Positions 17,515 through 35,678 are shown, numbered from the stretch's first letter. The stretch: 64,000 nucleotides of DNA from CAVXGU01 sp963761615 (GCA_963761615.1 CAVXGU010000003.1:806001-870000), one strand, 5' to 3'. Program-made: numbers and translations. Notes: generated by a model not told the origin, from the sequence alone.

Positions 17515-18708
17515 GTGCAGGTGACCGCGATCATCGCTGCCGGCGGGCGTGGCCTGCGCTTCGGGCACGACGTGCCGAAGCAGCTCGTCCTGGTCGACGG
17601 CCGGGCGATCCTCGATCGCAGCGTCGCCACCTTCCGGGATCATCCGGCCGTGCACGAAGTGGTCGTGGCTCTGCCCCCGGAGATGCTCGCGGATCCGCCG
17701 CCCTACCTGCGAACGGGCGGGCGCCCGCCGCGGCTCGTGGCCGGCGGTCCCCGGCGGCAGGACTCGGTGGCGCGCGCGTTCGAGGCCGCGGATCCGTCGA
17801 GCGAGTTGATCCTGATTCACGACGCGGCCCGGCCGTTCGCGAGCGCGGAGCTGATCGCGCGGACCATCGAGCTCGGCGCCGAGACCGGCGCCGCCCTCGC
17901 CGCCCTCGGGGCGAGTGACACCGTCAAGCGGGTCATCCGCCCCGACAAGGGCGAGTTCGCCGAGCCCTGGCTGGTGGGCGCGACGCTTCCGCGCGAGGAG
18001 ATCTTCCTCGCGCAGACGCCGCAGGTGTTCCATCGCCAGGTCCTGACCGAGGCGATCGCGATGGCCGAGAGCCTCGGGATCCACGCGACCGACGAGGCGA
18101 CGCTGGTGGCGCAGACCGGGCACCCGGTCTGGCTGGTGCGTGGCGAGCCGACGAACATGAAGATCACGACTCCGGAAGACCTCGCCGCCGCCGGCGCGAT
18201 CGCGCGCGCCGCCGACGGCGCGCCCGGGCGGGCCGTCCGCGCCGGGACGGGCTACGACCTGCACCGCCTCGAGGCCGGCCGGCCGCTCATCGTCGGAGGC
18301 GTGACGATCCCCTCCGATCGCGGTCCGGTCGGCCACTCCGACGCCGACGTCGCGTGCCACGCGATCACCGACGCCATCCTCGGCGCCGCCGGCCTCGGCG
18401 ACATCGGCCAGCACTTCCCGGACGCCGACGCGCGCTGGAAGGGCGCGTCGAGCCTCGACCTGCTCTCCCGCGCCGTCGTCCTCGCGGCCGAGCGGGGCTT
18501 CGCCGTCGGCAATGTCGACGTGACCGTCGTCCTCGAGGCGCCGAAGATCCGGCCGCACGTCGAGGCCATGCGCGCGAAGGTGGCGGGCGCCATCGGCCTC
18601 GATCCATCGCTCGTGAGCATCAAGGGCAAGACCAACGAGGGCGTCGACGCGGTCGGGCGTGGCGAGGCGATTGCGGCCCACGCCGTCGCGCTCCTGAGGC
18701 GCGCGTGA
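17515..18708 (+). CDS. ispDF: Bifunctional IspDF (MEP cytidylyltransferase / MEcPP synthase)
   Basis: This fused protein carries out two steps of the non-mevalonate isoprenoid pathway. Residues 1-235 form IspD (AIIAAGGRGLRFGHDVPKQLV, ILIHDAARPF, FLAQTPQVFH, NMKITTPEDL). Residues from about 242 form IspF (GTGYDLHRLEAG, with Asp/His metal ligands, GHSDADVACHAITDAILGAAGLGDIGQHFPD as a region marker, VSIKGKTNEGVDAVGRGE). The GTG start fits the nearby TATAAT. The stop overlaps the GTG of gltX. Fused ispDF genes are known in several phyla, and here IspE is separate. Confidence 0.95.
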   Translation: MQVTAIIAAGGRGLRFGHDVPKQLVLVDGRAILDRSVATFRDHPAVHEVVVALPPEMLADPPPYLRTGGRPPRLVAGGPRRQDSVARAFEAADPSSELILIHDAARPFASAELIARTIELGAETGAALAALGASDTVKRVIRPDKGEFAEPWLVGATLPREEIFLAQTPQVFHRQVLTEAIAMAESLGIHATDEATLVAQTGHPVWLVRGEPTNMKITTPEDLAAAGAIARAADGAPGRAVRAGTGYDLHRLEAGRPLIVGGVTIPSDRGPVGHSDADVACHAITDAILGAAGLGDIGQHFPDADARWKGASSLDLLSRAVVLAAERGFAVGNVDVTVVLEAPKIRPHVEAMRAKVAGAIGLDPSLVSIKGKTNEGVDAVGRGEAIAAHAVALLRRA

Positions 18709-20222
18709 GAGTCCGGTTCGCGCCGAGCCCCACCGGACAGCTGCACGTCGGCAACGCCCGCACGGCGCTCTTCAACTGGCTGCTCGCCCGCGGGTCGGGC
18801 GGCGCCTTCGTGCTGCGCGTCGAGGATACCGACGTCGAGCGGTCGACGCGTGCCTCGGAAGCCGGCATGATCGAGGACCTGCACTGGCTGGGGCTCGACT
18901 GGGACGAGGGGCCCGAGGCGGGCGGCCCGTACGGCCCCTACCGGGCCTCCGAGCGCCTGCACCTGTACACCTCCTACGCCCACGAGCTGCTGGCTGCCGG
19001 CCACGCGTACTACTGCTTCTGCACGCCCGAGCAGCTCGAAGCCGACCGCGAACGCGCGCTGGCCGAGGGCCGGCCCGCCCGCTACCCCGGCACGTGCCGC
19101 AGCCAGTCCCGCGAGCGCGCGTCCGCCCGCCTGGCCTCGGGCGAGCGCGCCGCGGTCCGCTTCCGCGTACCCGACGCCGGCGAAGTGGTCTTCGACGATG
19201 TCGTGCGGGGCCGCGTGCGCTTTCCCGTCGAGGCCATCGGCGATCCGATCATCGTGCGCTCGGACGGCCATCCCGCGTACAACTTCGCCGTCGTCGTCGA
19301 CGATGCGCTGATGCAGATCACGCACGTGGTGCGCGGCGAGGATCACATTCCGAATACGCCGCGCCAGATCCTCCTCTACGAGGCGATGGGATTCGCCGTG
19401 CCCGTCTTCGCGCACCTGGCCCTCGTGCTGGGTCCCGATCACGCGCCGCTCAGCAAGCGCCACGGCGTGACCTCGATCGCCGAGTTCCGCGAGCGGGGCT
19501 ATCTGCCGGAGGCGATGATCAACTACCTGGCGCTCCTCGGGTGGTCGCCGCGCGTGGCCGGCGGCGCGACCGCCGACGATGCCGAGCTCATGGACGCCGA
19601 GGAGCTGGCGCGGCGCTTTTCCCTCGAGGCCGTCGGCCACAGCGCCGGGGTCTTCGACGAGGGCAAGCTGGCCTGGGTCAACCGGCACTACTTGAAGGAA
19701 GCCGATCCGAGGCGCGTGGCCGCGCTGGTGGCGCCGCACTTCGCGGTCGCCGGTGTCACGCTGACGCCGGACGCCGAGGGCCTCGACTTCCTCGCCTCGG
19801 CGATGCCGATGGTCACCGGGTCGGTCGACCGTCTGGACCAGGCGCCGGCGCGTCTGGCGTTCCTGTTTCAGTTCTCGCCCGAGGAGTCGCTGCGCGATGC
19901 GGCGCTCGGCTCGGAGATGCGTACGGAGTCGGCGCGTGCCGTCGTCTCCGCGCTGGCCGAGGTGCTGGCGGCCGAGCCGCGCCTCGATCGCGAGCGATTC
20001 CGCGCGGCGGCCAGCCAGGTCAAGGCACGCTGCGGGCAGAAGGGGCGCGGGCTCTTCCATCCGATCCGGGTCGCACTCACCGGCCGCGCCGAGGGGCCCG
20101 AACTGGATCTGGCCGTACCCGCCATCGATCGCGCGGCGGATCTGCCGCCGGCGGCGGGCATTCCGCCCGTCACCGGCTGCCGCGAGCGGGCCCGGGCGTT
20201 TGCCGACGCGCTGGCGCGCTGA
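18705..20222 (+). CDS. gltX: Glutamyl-tRNA synthetase
   Basis: GltX charges tRNA-Glu, and in many bacteria also tRNA-Gln, with glutamate. The 505-residue protein starts at GTG (VRVRFAPSPTGQLHVGNARTAL), where HVGN is the HIGH motif. It has LRVEDTDVERS, the KMSKS-equivalent LSKRHG, and a helical anticodon-binding domain with KLAWVNRHYL and VKARCGQKGRGLFHPIRVALTG (region marker). The start overlaps the ispDF stop in GTGA. The second half aligns with the usual discriminating type; which tRNA it charges is not decided by the sequence alone. Confidence 0.95.
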   Translation: MRVRFAPSPTGQLHVGNARTALFNWLLARGSGGAFVLRVEDTDVERSTRASEAGMIEDLHWLGLDWDEGPEAGGPYGPYRASERLHLYTSYAHELLAAGHAYYCFCTPEQLEADRERALAEGRPARYPGTCRSQSRERASARLASGERAAVRFRVPDAGEVVFDDVVRGRVRFPVEAIGDPIIVRSDGHPAYNFAVVVDDALMQITHVVRGEDHIPNTPRQILLYEAMGFAVPVFAHLALVLGPDHAPLSKRHGVTSIAEFRERGYLPEAMINYLALLGWSPRVAGGATADDAELMDAEELARRFSLEAVGHSAGVFDEGKLAWVNRHYLKEADPRRVAALVAPHFAVAGVTLTPDAEGLDFLASAMPMVTGSVDRLDQAPARLAFLFQFSPEESLRDAALGSEMRTESARAVVSALAEVLAAEPRLDRERFRAAASQVKARCGQKGRGLFHPIRVALTGRAEGPELDLAVPAIDRAADLPPAAGIPPVTGCRERARAFADALAR

Positions 20223-20410
20223 AGGTCAGAAGTGGAGCGGCCACCACGAAGACACGGCGGACACGAAGCCCTGCGGGTCCGGACGGCCGGACGGGCGGGA
20301 GGTGGGTCGAGCGGGCCAGCGCCGGCGGTGTCGAGTCGAGGCGATGCGACGCCGAGGCGGGACGTGTGCGTCGGGTCGCGCCGGGGCTGGGGCCCCGGGG
20401 CCGGTGATCG
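20223..20410 (+). repeat. Leader region with TGGGG-loop hairpin upstream of rlmB
   Basis: This gap has no gene. At 20381-20398 CCGGGG pairs with CCCCGG around the loop CTGGGG, 12 bases before the rlmB ATG. Upstream lie GCCGAGGC and GCGTCGG words. The layout matches the hairpins before rplK, rplA and rplL. Confidence 0.5.
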
Positions 20411-21131
20411 ATGCTGATTTACGGGATCAACCCGGTGCTCGAGGCGCTCAAGGGCGGGCGCGCGTCCGACGTGCGCGTGAGCGACCGCGCGTCGGGGCGC
20501 GCGCTCGAGGTGATCCGGGCCGCTGGGCAGGCGGGCGTGCCGGTGCGTCGCGTGCCGCCCGCGGCGCTCGATCGGCTGGCGCACGGCGGGGCACACCAGG
20601 GCGTCGCCGCCGAGCTGGCGGGCGTCCCGCGCGTGGCGCTCGAGGATCTCGCCGACGCGCGGTCCGGTCCGCCGCTCATCGTGGTGCTCGACGGGATCGA
20701 GGACCCCCACAACGTGGGCGCGATCCTGCGGACGGCGGATGCGGCCGGCGCGAGCGGGGTGGTCCGGCAGTCGCGGCGCGCCGCGCCGCTCGGCGGGGCG
20801 GCGGCGAAGGCGTCGGCGGGCGCCGTCGCGCACGTGCGGATCGCGGACGTGGTCAACATCGCGCGGGCGCTCGAGACCCTCAAGCGGACCGGTGTCTGGA
20901 TCGGTGGGGCTGGCGGGCGATGCGCCGCAGGCGTATCACGACATCGACTACACGTTGCCGACGGCCATCGTCCTCGGCGGCGAGGGCGCGGGGTTGCGGC
21001 GGCTGGTGCGGGAGCGCTGCGACTGGGTGGTGTCGATTCCGATGGTCGGGCACGTGGCGAGCCTCAACGTGTCGGTGGCCGCCGGGGTGGCGCTGTTCGA
21101 GGCCGTCCGCCAGCGCCGGACGCGCGGATGA
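20411..21131 (+). CDS. rlmB: SpoU-family 23S rRNA 2'-O-methyltransferase (RlmB-like; one frameshift)
   Basis: This SPOUT enzyme methylates a ribose in 23S rRNA (Gm2251 in E. coli). The N-terminal substrate-binding domain (LIYGINPVLEALKGGRASDV, HQGVAAEL) is followed by the catalytic knot with DGIEDPHNVGAILRTADAAG, LGGEGAGLRRLVRERCDWVVSIPM (region marker) and SLNVSVAAGVALFE. The frame changes near 20903, where one extra G in ATCGGTGGGG breaks GVWIVGLAGDAPQ. Corrected length is about 239 residues, normal for the family. The exact target nucleotide is inferred. Confidence 0.88.
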
Positions 21132-21209
21132 GGGCCGGCGGCCTCTTTGGGCTACAATGAAAGGTTGCCGGGCGGGCGGCAGGCGGGGATGACGCTGGCC
21201 ACCAACGGC

Positions 21210-21239
21210 TTGCGCGGGTGGCACGGGACGTGCTAAAGT
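21210..21239 (+). promoter_or_regulatory. Promoter candidate for the tRNA-tuf operon
   Basis: TTGCGC at 21210-21215 and TAAAGT at 21234-21239 are separated by 18 bases and lie 14 bases before tRNA-Thr. A second weaker -10-like TACAAT occurs at 21153-21158. Both fit sigma-70-type promoters for a strongly expressed operon. Confidence 0.5.
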
Positions 21240-21253
21240 GCCTCTTTTGTCTG

Positions 21254-21330
21254 GCTGGCGTAGCTCAGCCCGGTAGAGCAGCTGATTTGTAATCAGCCGG
21301 TCGGGGGTTCGAATCCCTCCGCCAGCTCCA
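21254..21330 (+). tRNA. tRNA-Thr (anticodon TGT)
   Basis: The acceptor stem GCTGGCG pairs with CGCCAGC; discriminator T and encoded CCA follow. The anticodon loop is TTTGTAA with TGT in the centre. It is the first of four tRNAs before tuf. Confidence 0.95.
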
Positions 21331-21417
21331 ACGGCGAAGACGGCGCCGCCGGAGAACTGATTTTCGGGAAAGGTCCGCACGAATCGCACCGAACCAACGC
21401 ACTCCACAACAGAAAGC

Positions 21418-21504
21418 GGCGAGGTAGCGAAGCGGTCAAACGCAGCAGACTGTAAATCTGTCGCCCCAGCGGCTTCGGAGGTTCGAATCCTCCCCTCGCC
21501 ACCA
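21418..21504 (+). tRNA. tRNA-Tyr (anticodon GTA)
   Basis: GGCGAGG pairs with CCTCGCC, with A and CCA after it. The anticodon loop CTGTAAA carries GTA, and a long variable arm (class II) precedes the T-arm GGTTCGAATCC. Confidence 0.95.
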
Positions 21505-21624
21505 CGCTGGTGTTCGGGATTTGGCGTGGATGAGCGGGCGCGGGACGGGCGGCGCGAGGCGCGGGCGGGCAGGCAGGCGGGATCGGCGGGCGTGGCCCGC
21601 CGGGGCGAACGAAGCGGGCGCAGG

Positions 21625-21699
21625 GCGGGAGTAACTCAGTGGTAGAGTCACAGCCTTCCAAGCTGTTGGTCGCGGGTTCGATCCCCGTCTCCCGCTCCA
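21625..21699 (+). tRNA. tRNA-Gly (anticodon TCC)
   Basis: GCGGGAG pairs with CTCCCGC; T and CCA follow. The anticodon loop CTTCCAA carries TCC and the T-arm reads GGGTTCGATCCCC. Confidence 0.95.
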
Positions 21700-21735
21700 G
21701 ACTTTTGATGAGCGACTGACGACTGATACGCACGC

Positions 21736-21811
<76 letters not shown>

Positions 21812-21978
21812 ACCTCCGCACGCGAGGCGGGCTTCGGGTGGCCGACCAGGCGAGTGTTCCGGCGGAGGTTGTCCGCCGAAGCCGCCAGGCGGCGAAGGCG
21901 GGCCGGCCGGTAGACGGCAGACAACAAACGCGGCACGACGAGGCGCGCGACCGACAACACACGACGAGGATCGCAGAG

Positions 21979-23178
<1,200 letters not shown>

Positions 23179-23277
23179 GCGCGCGCCTCCGGGCTCTCGA
23201 CGTGGAGAGCCGCGAGCGCCGGAGAACCCAGGGCCCGGGGCCCAGGGCCGGGAACCTGGAACCGGGGAGATGCACCG
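23179..23277. repeat. CTCTCGG / CCCAGGGCC-type repeats between tuf and rpmG
   Basis: The gap contains GGCTCTCGACGTGGAGAGCC, an inverted repeat around ACGT, then a run of CCCAGGGCCC and GGAACCTGGAACC words. It shares vocabulary with the other intergenic repeats of the window and has no gene. Confidence 0.5.
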
Positions 23278-23427
23278 ATGCGTGACAACATCGCGCTGGC
23301 CTGTACCGAGTGCAAGCGGCGCAATTACAGCACCACGAAGAACAAGAAGAAGACGACCGAGCGCCTCGAGCGGAGCAAGTACTGCCGGTTCTGCCGGAAG
23401 CACACGGCTCACAGGGAGAGCAAGTAG
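23278..23427 (+). CDS. rpmG: Ribosomal protein bL33
   Basis: A 49-residue large-subunit protein: MRDNIALACTECKRRNYSTT, then KNKKKTTERLE and KYCRFCRKHTAHRESK. The two CxxC pairs (CTEC and CRFC) mark the zinc-binding form. A GGGGAG ribosome site lies about nine bases upstream. It sits between tuf and tRNA-Trp, the usual place. Confidence 0.95.
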   Translation: MRDNIALACTECKRRNYSTTKNKKKTTERLERSKYCRFCRKHTAHRESK

Positions 23428-23443
23428 CGGGAACCACCAGCGA

Positions 23444-23519
23444 AGGCCAGTAGCTCAATTGGCAGAGCACCGGTCTCCAAAACCGGGGGTTGGGGGTTCG
23501 ATTCCCTCCTGGCCTGCCA
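23444..23519 (+). tRNA. tRNA-Trp (anticodon CCA)
   Basis: AGGCCAG pairs with CTGGCCT, followed by G and an encoded CCA. The anticodon loop CTCCAAA carries CCA. It lies between rpmG and secE, as in many bacteria. Confidence 0.95.
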
Positions 23520-23588
23520 GTCTTCGAGCACGGCCGGCAGCGGGCGGCAGTCGTCAGACGGACTGGGGTCAGTAGGCACGGAACAACG

Positions 23589-23849
23589 ATGGCCGACGAG
23601 ACAACCACAATCGAACAGGTGCGGCAGGCGGCCGGCGGGCGCATCGAGCGCTGGCGCCTGTTCCTGAGCGAGGTGCGCAACGAGCTCAAGCGCGTCACCT
23701 GGCCGGGGCGGAAGGAAGTCTACGCGACGACCGTCGTCGTGATCCTGGTCTCGATCTTCTTCGGCCTGTACCTCTGGGGCCTCGATCAGATTCTGTTGCG
23801 GATCATCCAGGCCATCTTCCGCTTCTTCGGCGTGGTGGGACCGTCATGA
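23589..23849 (+). CDS. secE: Preprotein translocase subunit SecE
   Basis: SecE clamps the SecYEG protein channel. The 86-residue protein has a short cytoplasmic part, the conserved amphipathic segment FLSEVRNELKRVTWPGRKEVYATT, and one transmembrane helix (VVVILVSIFFGLYLWGLDQIL). The stop overlaps the ATG of nusG by four bases. Confidence 0.95.
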   Translation: MADETTTIEQVRQAAGGRIERWRLFLSEVRNELKRVTWPGRKEVYATTVVVILVSIFFGLYLWGLDQILLRIIQAIFRFFGVVGPS

Positions 23850-24388
23850 CGGACGTCGCGACCAAGGCCTGGTACATCGTGCACACGTACTCGGGCTTCG
23901 AGAAGAAGGTGGCCGAGTCGCTGCAGCAGCGGGTGCAGGCGTACGGGCTGCAGAGCGAGATCGGCGAGATCCTCATTCCGACCGAGGACGTGGTCGAGAT
24001 GCGCGGCGGGCGCAAGGTCGTGACGGCGAAGCGGTTCTTCCCAGGCTACATCCTGGTCGAGATGAACATGTCCGACCACGCGTGGCACGTGGTGAAGAAC
24101 ACGCCGAAGGTGACGGGCTTCGTCGGCGCGGGCGCCAAGCCGACGCCGCTCAGCAAGGAGGAGGTCGAACAGATCCTCCAGCAGGTGCGGACGGCGGCCG
24201 AAAAGCCCAAGCCGAAGTACATGTTCGAGAAGGGCGAGCAGGTGCGCATCATCGACGGCCCCTTCACCGGGTTCAACGGCGTGGTCGACGAGGTGAACCT
24301 CGACAAGAACACGCTGAAGGTGATGGTCACGATCTTCGGACGCTCGACTCCGGTCGAGCTGGACTTCTTGCAGGTGGAAAAGCCGTAG
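23846..24388 (+). CDS. nusG: Transcription antitermination factor NusG
   Basis: NusG binds RNA polymerase and couples it to Rho or the ribosome. The 180-residue protein has the NGN domain (KAWYIVHTYSGFEKKVAESL, FPGYILVEM) and the KOW domain (GEQVRIIDGPFTGFNGVVDEV, KVMVTIFGRSTPVELDFLQV). It is coupled to secE by an ATGA overlap. Confidence 0.96.
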   Translation: MTDVATKAWYIVHTYSGFEKKVAESLQQRVQAYGLQSEIGEILIPTEDVVEMRGGRKVVTAKRFFPGYILVEMNMSDHAWHVVKNTPKVTGFVGAGAKPTPLSKEEVEQILQQVRTAAEKPKPKYMFEKGEQVRIIDGPFTGFNGVVDEVNLDKNTLKVMVTIFGRSTPVELDFLQVEKP

Positions 24389-24451
24389 GAGCGCCTGCGG
24401 CCATGCGAGCTCGAGGACGGCAAATCCGAGGGCGAGCGTCGGCGTGAGTTC

Positions 24452-24475
24452 GCGGCGGGGGTGGGGCCCCGCCGC
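24452..24475 (+). repeat. TGGGG-loop hairpin in the rplK leader
   Basis: GCGGCGGGG pairs with CCCCGCCGC around the loop GTGGGG. It lies in the nusG-rplK gap, 24 bases before the rplK ATG. Upstream words CGAGGACGG and GAGCGTCGGCG recur in the other three copies. See the finding on this family. Confidence 0.6.
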
Positions 24476-24499
24476 CAGTGAGAAATGTAGACACGGACA

Positions 24500-24931
24500 A
24501 TGGCGAAAAAAGTCCAGGCATTCGTGAAGCTCCAGATTGCGGCCGGCAAGGCGACGCCGGCCCCGCCCGTGGGCACCGCGCTCGGCCCGCAGGGCATCAA
24601 CATCATGGACTTCTGCAAGAACTTCAACGCGAAGACGGCGAAGGACGAAGGCCTCATCATTCCCGTCGTCGTGACGGTGTACTCGGACCGGTCGTACAGC
24701 TTCATCACGAAGACCCCGCCGGCGGCGGTGCTGCTCAAGCGCGCCGCGAACATCGCGAAGGGGTCGGCCGAGCCCAACAAGGCGAAGGTCGGCACCGTCA
24801 CCGCGAAGCAGGTGGAGGACATCGCGAAGCTCAAGATGCCCGATCTCAACTGCGAGTCGCTCGATGCGGCGATCAAGACGGTCGCCGGCACGGCGCGCTC
24901 GATGGGACTGGACGTCATCGGCGAGGCGTAA
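24500..24931 (+). CDS. rplK: Ribosomal protein uL11
   Basis: uL11 forms the GTPase-associated centre with 23S rRNA. The 143-residue sequence reads VQAFVKLQIAAGKATPAPPVGTALGPQGINIMDFCKNFN at the start (region marker) and ends with NCESLDAAIKTVAGTARSMGLDV. It is the first gene of the L11-L1-L10-L12 group. Confidence 0.97.
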   Translation: MAKKVQAFVKLQIAAGKATPAPPVGTALGPQGINIMDFCKNFNAKTAKDEGLIIPVVVTVYSDRSYSFITKTPPAAVLLKRAANIAKGSAEPNKAKVGTVTAKQVEDIAKLKMPDLNCESLDAAIKTVAGTARSMGLDVIGEA

Positions 24932-25009
24932 GGCCCGGGGCCGGCGGGCTGAGCCCCCGGCCATGCCGCGCCGAGGACACCGGTCCGAGGCGAGGCGTCG
25001 GCGTCGGTT

Positions 25010-25034
25010 GGCGCCGGGGGTGGGGCCCGGCGCC
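25010..25034 (+). repeat. TGGGG-loop hairpin in the rplA leader
   Basis: GGCGCCGGG pairs with CCCGGCGCC around the loop GGTGGGG. It lies in the 160-base rplK-rplA gap, after CCGAGGACACC and GGCGTCGGCGTCGG words. No gene is present in this gap. Confidence 0.6.
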
Positions 25035-25091
25035 GGTGGAAAGAAGTGGGAGAGCGCTTCGGCGCTCGCTGGGACCACGGAGGGAGCGAAG

Positions 25092-25799
25092 ATGCGCAGG
25101 CGCGGCAGGAAGTACACCGCGGCGCGGGCCGGGATTGCCGTCGATCGGACGTACACGATCGAGGACGCGATTCCGCTGGTGCAGCAGGTGAAGTTCGCGA
25201 AGTTCGACGAGACCGTCGAGCTCTCGATGCGGCTCGGCGTCGATCCGAAGCACGCCGATCAGATGGTGCGCGGCACGGTGGTGCTGCCCCACGGGCTCGG
25301 CAAGAGCAAGCGGGTGGCGGCAATCGCCGCGGGCGAGAAGCAGAAGGAAGCCGAGGAGGCCGGCGCCGAGGTCGTGGGCGGCGAGGAGCTCGTGGAGAAG
25401 ATCCAGGGCGGCTTCATGGACTTCGATGCCGTCGTCGCCACGCCCGACATGATGCGCGCGGTCGGCAAGCTGGGGAAGGTGCTCGGTCCCCGGGGGCTGA
25501 TGCCGAACCCGAAGACCGGCACGGTGTCGACCGACATCGGCAAGGCCATCCGTGAAATCAAGGCCGGCAAGGTGGAGTTCCGCGTCGACAAGACGGGGAT
25601 CATCCACGCGCCGGTGGGCAAGATGTCGTTCTCGGCCGACCGGCTGGTGGCCAATGCCCACGCGCTCGTCGAGAGCGTCGTGCGCGCCAAGCCGTCGGCC
25701 GCGAAGGGCAAGTACCTCAGGAGCGTGACGGTGTCGTCGACGATGGGCCCCGGCGTGCGCATCGATACGAGCGGCATCGACGTGGCGGTGAAACACTAA
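25092..25799 (+). CDS. rplA: Ribosomal protein uL1
   Basis: uL1 forms the L1 stalk and often represses its own operon. The 235-residue sequence has RKYTAARAGIAVDRTYTIEDAIPL, the motif DAVVATPDMMRAVGKLGKVLGPRGLMPNPKTGT (region marker) and the end STMGPGVRIDTSGIDVAVKH. Its TAA overlaps the ATG of rplJ by one base. Confidence 0.97.
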   Translation: MRRRGRKYTAARAGIAVDRTYTIEDAIPLVQQVKFAKFDETVELSMRLGVDPKHADQMVRGTVVLPHGLGKSKRVAAIAAGEKQKEAEEAGAEVVGGEELVEKIQGGFMDFDAVVATPDMMRAVGKLGKVLGPRGLMPNPKTGTVSTDIGKAIREIKAGKVEFRVDKTGIIHAPVGKMSFSADRLVANAHALVESVVRAKPSAAKGKYLRSVTVSSTMGPGVRIDTSGIDVAVKH

Positions 25800-26326
25800 T
25801 GGCGGTCACCAGAGCGGACAAGACACTCGAGCTGGAGCAGCTGGAGCGGGCGTTCGGCGGCTCCGACAGCGCGATTCTCATCGACTACCGCGGGATCAAC
25901 GTCCCGCAGGTCACCGAGCTCCGGCGGCAGCTGCGCGGCGTCCAGGCGAGCTACCGGGTGGTGAAGAACACGATCGCCCGGCGCGCGCTGAAGGGCACGG
26001 CGTTCGAGCCGCTGTCGGCGTACTTCGTCGGTACGACCGCGGTGGCCTACACGGCGACCGATCCGGTGGCGCTCGCCAAGACGCTGACCGCGTTCCAGAA
26101 GACGGCGCCGGCGATCGTCATCAAGGCGGCCGTCGTGCAGGGCCGGGCGGTGGCGTCGGCCGAGGTCGGCGAGCTGGCGGCGCTGCCGGGGCGACCGGAG
26201 CTGCTGGCGCGGCTGCTGTTCGTGCTGCAGGCGCCGATGACGCAGTTCGTGCGCGTGCTGAACGCCGCGCCGCGCGACCTCATGAGCGTGCTGGCGCAGG
26301 CGGAGAAGAAGCGATCGGAGTCGTAG
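25799..26326 (+). CDS. rplJ: Ribosomal protein uL10
   Basis: uL10 anchors the L7/L12 dimers on the stalk. The 175-residue protein has IDYRGINVPQVTELRRQLR and YRVVKNTIARRALKGT, and a C-terminal helix for bL12 binding (FVRVLNAAPRDLMSVLAQAEKK). It overlaps rplA by one base, so the usual L10-binding leader between L1 and L10 genes has no room here. Confidence 0.96.
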   Translation: MAVTRADKTLELEQLERAFGGSDSAILIDYRGINVPQVTELRRQLRGVQASYRVVKNTIARRALKGTAFEPLSAYFVGTTAVAYTATDPVALAKTLTAFQKTAPAIVIKAAVVQGRAVASAEVGELAALPGRPELLARLLFVLQAPMTQFVRVLNAAPRDLMSVLAQAEKKRSES

Positions 26327-26411
26327 GTCTGGGGTAGCAGGCGACACAGGACCGCCCGAGGCCGAGAGGCTACGCTCGAGGCGGAGGGACGAAACTAGCA
26401 GCGGACCAGAG

Positions 26412-26432
26412 CGGCGGGGTGGGGCCCCGCCG
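26412..26432 (+). repeat. TGGGG-loop hairpin in the rplL leader
   Basis: CGGCGGGG pairs with CCCCGCCG around TGGGG, 22 bases before the rplL ATG in the 128-base gap after rplJ. CCCGAGGCCGAG words precede it, as in the other copies. Confidence 0.6.
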
Positions 26433-26454
26433 ACGTTGAGGAAGAGAGAACACA

Positions 26455-26844
26455 ATGGCCGATATCACCCAGGAACAGGTCGTCGAATACATCAAGGGGA
26501 TCAGCGTCCTCGAGCTGTCGCAGCTCGTCAAGACGCTCGAGTCCGAGCTCGGCGTCTCGGCGGCGGCGGCGATGCCGATGGCCATGCCGATGATGGCAGG
26601 CGCGGGCGGCGCGGCGGCTCCCGCGGAGGAGAAGACCGAGTTCACCGTGAACCTGACCGACATCGGCGGCAACAAGATCAACGTCATCAAGGTGGTCCGC
26701 GAGATCACGAGCCTGGGTCTGAAGGAAGCCAAGGACCTGGTCGAGAGCGCGCCGAAGGCCATCAAGGAGGGCGTGTCGAAGGACGAGGCGGCCGCCATCA
26801 AGAAGAAGTTCGAGGAAGTCGGGGCGAAGGTCGAGATCAAGTAA
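26455..26844 (+). CDS. rplL: Ribosomal protein bL12
   Basis: bL12 forms the mobile stalk that recruits translation factors. The 129-residue protein has the N-terminal dimer domain (VVEYIKGISVLELSQLVKTLE), an Ala/Met/Gly-rich hinge (AAAAMPMAMPMMAGAGGAAA) and the C-terminal domain with GGNKINVIKVVREITSLGL and LKEAKDLVESAPKAIKEGV. Confidence 0.97.
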   Translation: MADITQEQVVEYIKGISVLELSQLVKTLESELGVSAAAAMPMAMPMMAGAGGAAAPAEEKTEFTVNLTDIGGNKINVIKVVREITSLGLKEAKDLVESAPKAIKEGVSKDEAAAIKKKFEEVGAKVEIK

Positions 26845-27009
26845 CTCGGCGGGTTCGCTCCGTGCGCGGCGTCCCGGGGCCCGGCGCCTGATGGTGCCTG
26901 GTTCGCCGGGGGAGCCGGCGCGCGCCCTCTGTGCGGCGCGCCGGCACGGGACGTCACGCGCGGTTCAGGCACCTGGCACTAGGCTCTCGGCACTAACGAG
27001 GTCGCATTC
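26845..27009. repeat. rplL-rpoB spacer with mixed palindromic words
   Basis: This 165-base gap has CGGGGCCCGGCG, GGCGCGCCGGC and, near the rpoB start, CAGGCACCTGGCACTAGG and CTCTCGG words. It contains no gene and no clear hairpin with a T-run. It may reduce or process rpoBC transcription relative to the ribosomal genes, which is inference. Confidence 0.45.
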
Positions 27010-31303
<4,294 letters not shown>

Positions 31304-31385
31304 TCAGGCTCTCGGCTCCAGGCGTCCGGCTCTGGGCGAATCCCGAAGCCCGACGCCGGGAGCCTGAAGCCATAAAGGATTGTCC
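31304..31385. repeat. rpoB-rpoC spacer with CTCTCGG/GGCTCTGGG repeats
   Basis: The short gap carries AGGCTCTCGGCTCCAGG, CCGGCTCTGGGC and a CCCGACGCCGGGAG inverted word. It is the same repeat vocabulary as at 420-450 and 37718-37765. No gene or T-run is present. Confidence 0.5.
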
Positions 31386-35588
<4,203 letters not shown>

Positions 35589-35642
35589 GCTCTCGGCTCT
35601 ACCGACTATCGTGGCGCAGACCTTCAGGTCTGCCGTGACATC

Positions 35643-35678
35643 GGGCGGCGGTCTTCGGATCGCCGCCCGTTCTCTTTT
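35643..35678 (+). terminator. Factor-independent terminator after rpoC
   Basis: GGGCGGCG (35643-35650) pairs with CGCCGCCC (35661-35668) and is followed by GTTCTCTTTT. This is the clearest intrinsic terminator in the window and closes the ribosomal/RNA polymerase run. A GACCTTCAGGTC palindrome lies just upstream at 35616-35631. Confidence 0.85.
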
